Of a DNA stretch of 5,907 nucleotides, positions 5,471 through 5,907 are shown in pieces. The notes below the pieces were generated by a model, which saw only the letters and a list, made by a program, of their open reading frames with translations, was not told the DNA's origin and made no database searches. The DNA is from Clostridia bacterium (lineage in GTDB: Bacteria > Bacillota > Clostridia > Christensenellales > Aristaeellaceae), in assembly GCA_017412445.1 (NCBI GenBank), contig JAFPYA010000139.1, forward strand, positions 1 to 5,907, given 5' to 3'. Made by a program: the position numbers and the translations under genes. Position 1 is the first letter of the stretch. Every line of letters starts with the position of its first letter.

Positions 5471-5634
5471 TTGGTTCTATATGCAAAGAAACGGTGGCGA
5501 TGCGGCTGACCGCGAAAACGGTTTTCGTCCACCTTTCTATATTATCTGTCAGGCGGCCAAATGACGCCAATCGTTTGTCCCTTGTCAGAACAGCCGGCAC
5601 ACCGGCACGAATAATTTGGAGGTGCTTTACACAG
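5471..5634 (+). promoter_or_regulatory. Long, possibly structured 5' leader of rpsM
   Basis: This 164-nt stretch has no convincing gene. By eye it can form a branched element: GGTGG/CCACC (5493-5497/5529-5533) enclosing two hairpins, GCGG-CTGA-CCGC (5502-5513) and GAAAA/TTTTC (5514-5518/5522-5526). Further hairpins are GGCG/CGCC (5552-5555/5565-5568) and GCCGG-CACA-CCGGC (5593-5606), the last ending 11 nt before the Shine-Dalgarno site GGAGGTG (5618-5624). Ribosomal protein operons are often controlled by a protein product binding such leaders; E. coli S4 does so upstream of rpsM. That this leader is regulatory is inference; no known motif was recognised. Confidence 0.45.
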
Positions 5635-5907
5635 ATGGCACGTATCGCAGGTATCGATCTGCCCCGTGAGAAGAGAATCGAGATTGCGTTGACGTATATT
5701 TACGGCATCGGCCGCAACATCGCCGACGATATCATCGAAGCTACCGGTGTAAATCCTGACACCAGAGTCAAGGATCTTACAGAACAGGAAATTGTTATGC
5801 TGCGCGAATACATCGACCACAACGTAAAGGTTGAGGGCGATCTGCGCCTTGAAGTTTCCATGAACATCAAGCGCCTGATGGAAATCGGCTGCTACCGTGG
5901 ACTGAGA
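5635..5907 (+). CDS. rpsM: 30S ribosomal protein S13 (uS13), 3' end missing
   Basis: The first 91 codons of uS13, which sits in the head of the small ribosomal subunit, contacts the P-site tRNA region and forms an intersubunit bridge. The N-terminus MARIAGIDLPREKR, then YIYGIGRNIA (helix-two-turn-helix region) and the LRLEVSMNIKRLMEIGCYRGLR stretch are highly conserved family signatures. Full-length S13 is usually about 120 residues, so roughly 30 lie beyond the window, including the basic C-terminal tail. ATG 5635 is preceded by GGAGGTG at 5618-5624, a spacing of about 10 nt, slightly long. rpsM normally heads or sits within rpsM-rpsK-rpsD-rpoA-rplQ, expected downstream. No infA or rpmJ precedes it here; it has its own promoter and long leader. 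Confidence 0.97.
   Translation, partial: MARIAGIDLPREKRIEIALTYIYGIGRNIADDIIEATGVNPDTRVKDLTEQEIVMLREYIDHNVKVEGDLRLEVSMNIKRLMEIGCYRGLR

Noticed and set aside
4536..5600. Long minus-strand open frame (354 codons) opposite the mnmA-like gene.
   Set aside because: Its composition lacks any recognisable domain and it mirrors a well-supported gene with conserved motifs in order; it is an antisense shadow.
5635..5907. A hidden rpmJ or infA upstream of rpsM in the 5349-5634 region.
   Set aside because: No frame there encodes the Cys-rich, basic 37-residue L36 or an IF-1-like sequence.

Overview
The window looks like a moderately GC-rich Firmicutes (Clostridia-type) chromosome, possibly an uncultured gut lineage. 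The evidence is GGAGG-type Shine-Dalgarno sites before almost every gene, several near-consensus sigma-A promoters (TTGACA-N17-TATAAT class), tRNA genes without an encoded CCA, and a bacterial rpsM. The species cannot be fixed from the sequence. I see no mobile element, CRISPR array or phage gene.

Left part (1-2565, minus strand): a lipoprotein gene with a peptidoglycan-binding domain, cut off by the window start, lies downstream of a 673-residue polytopic membrane protein that resembles GT-C-type glycosyltransferases. Each has its own promoter; the lipoprotein promoter takes its -35 box from the last codons of the membrane protein gene. Both products act at the cell envelope.

Middle (2582-3486, plus strand): a divergently transcribed sugar phosphate isomerase/epimerase-like TIM barrel, probably starting at a TTG codon. 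Its promoter and that of the membrane protein are back to back, with 16 bp between the two -35 boxes.

Right-middle (3527-5348, plus strand): two consecutive units share one plan: strong promoter, tRNA gene(s), intrinsic terminator hairpin, then almost at once a Shine-Dalgarno site and a protein gene with no promoter of its own that I can see. Unit one is tRNA-Ala(GGC) followed by a 93-residue basic tail-anchored protein with 11-residue Trp repeats. Unit two is tRNA-Ser(UGA) and tRNA-Ser(GCU) followed by a divergent MnmA-like tRNA thiouridylase. The protein genes would be expressed by readthrough of leaky tRNA terminators, or from promoters I cannot recognise.

Right end (5349-5907): an intergenic region with an 8-bp inverted repeat, a good promoter and a leader of about 165 nt with several possible hairpins leads into rpsM (uS13), cut off by the window end. 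In most Firmicutes rpsM follows infA and rpmJ; here it starts its own transcript behind an unrelated gene. The strongest leads are the small repeat protein, the doubled tRNA-terminator-CDS layout, and the rpsM leader.
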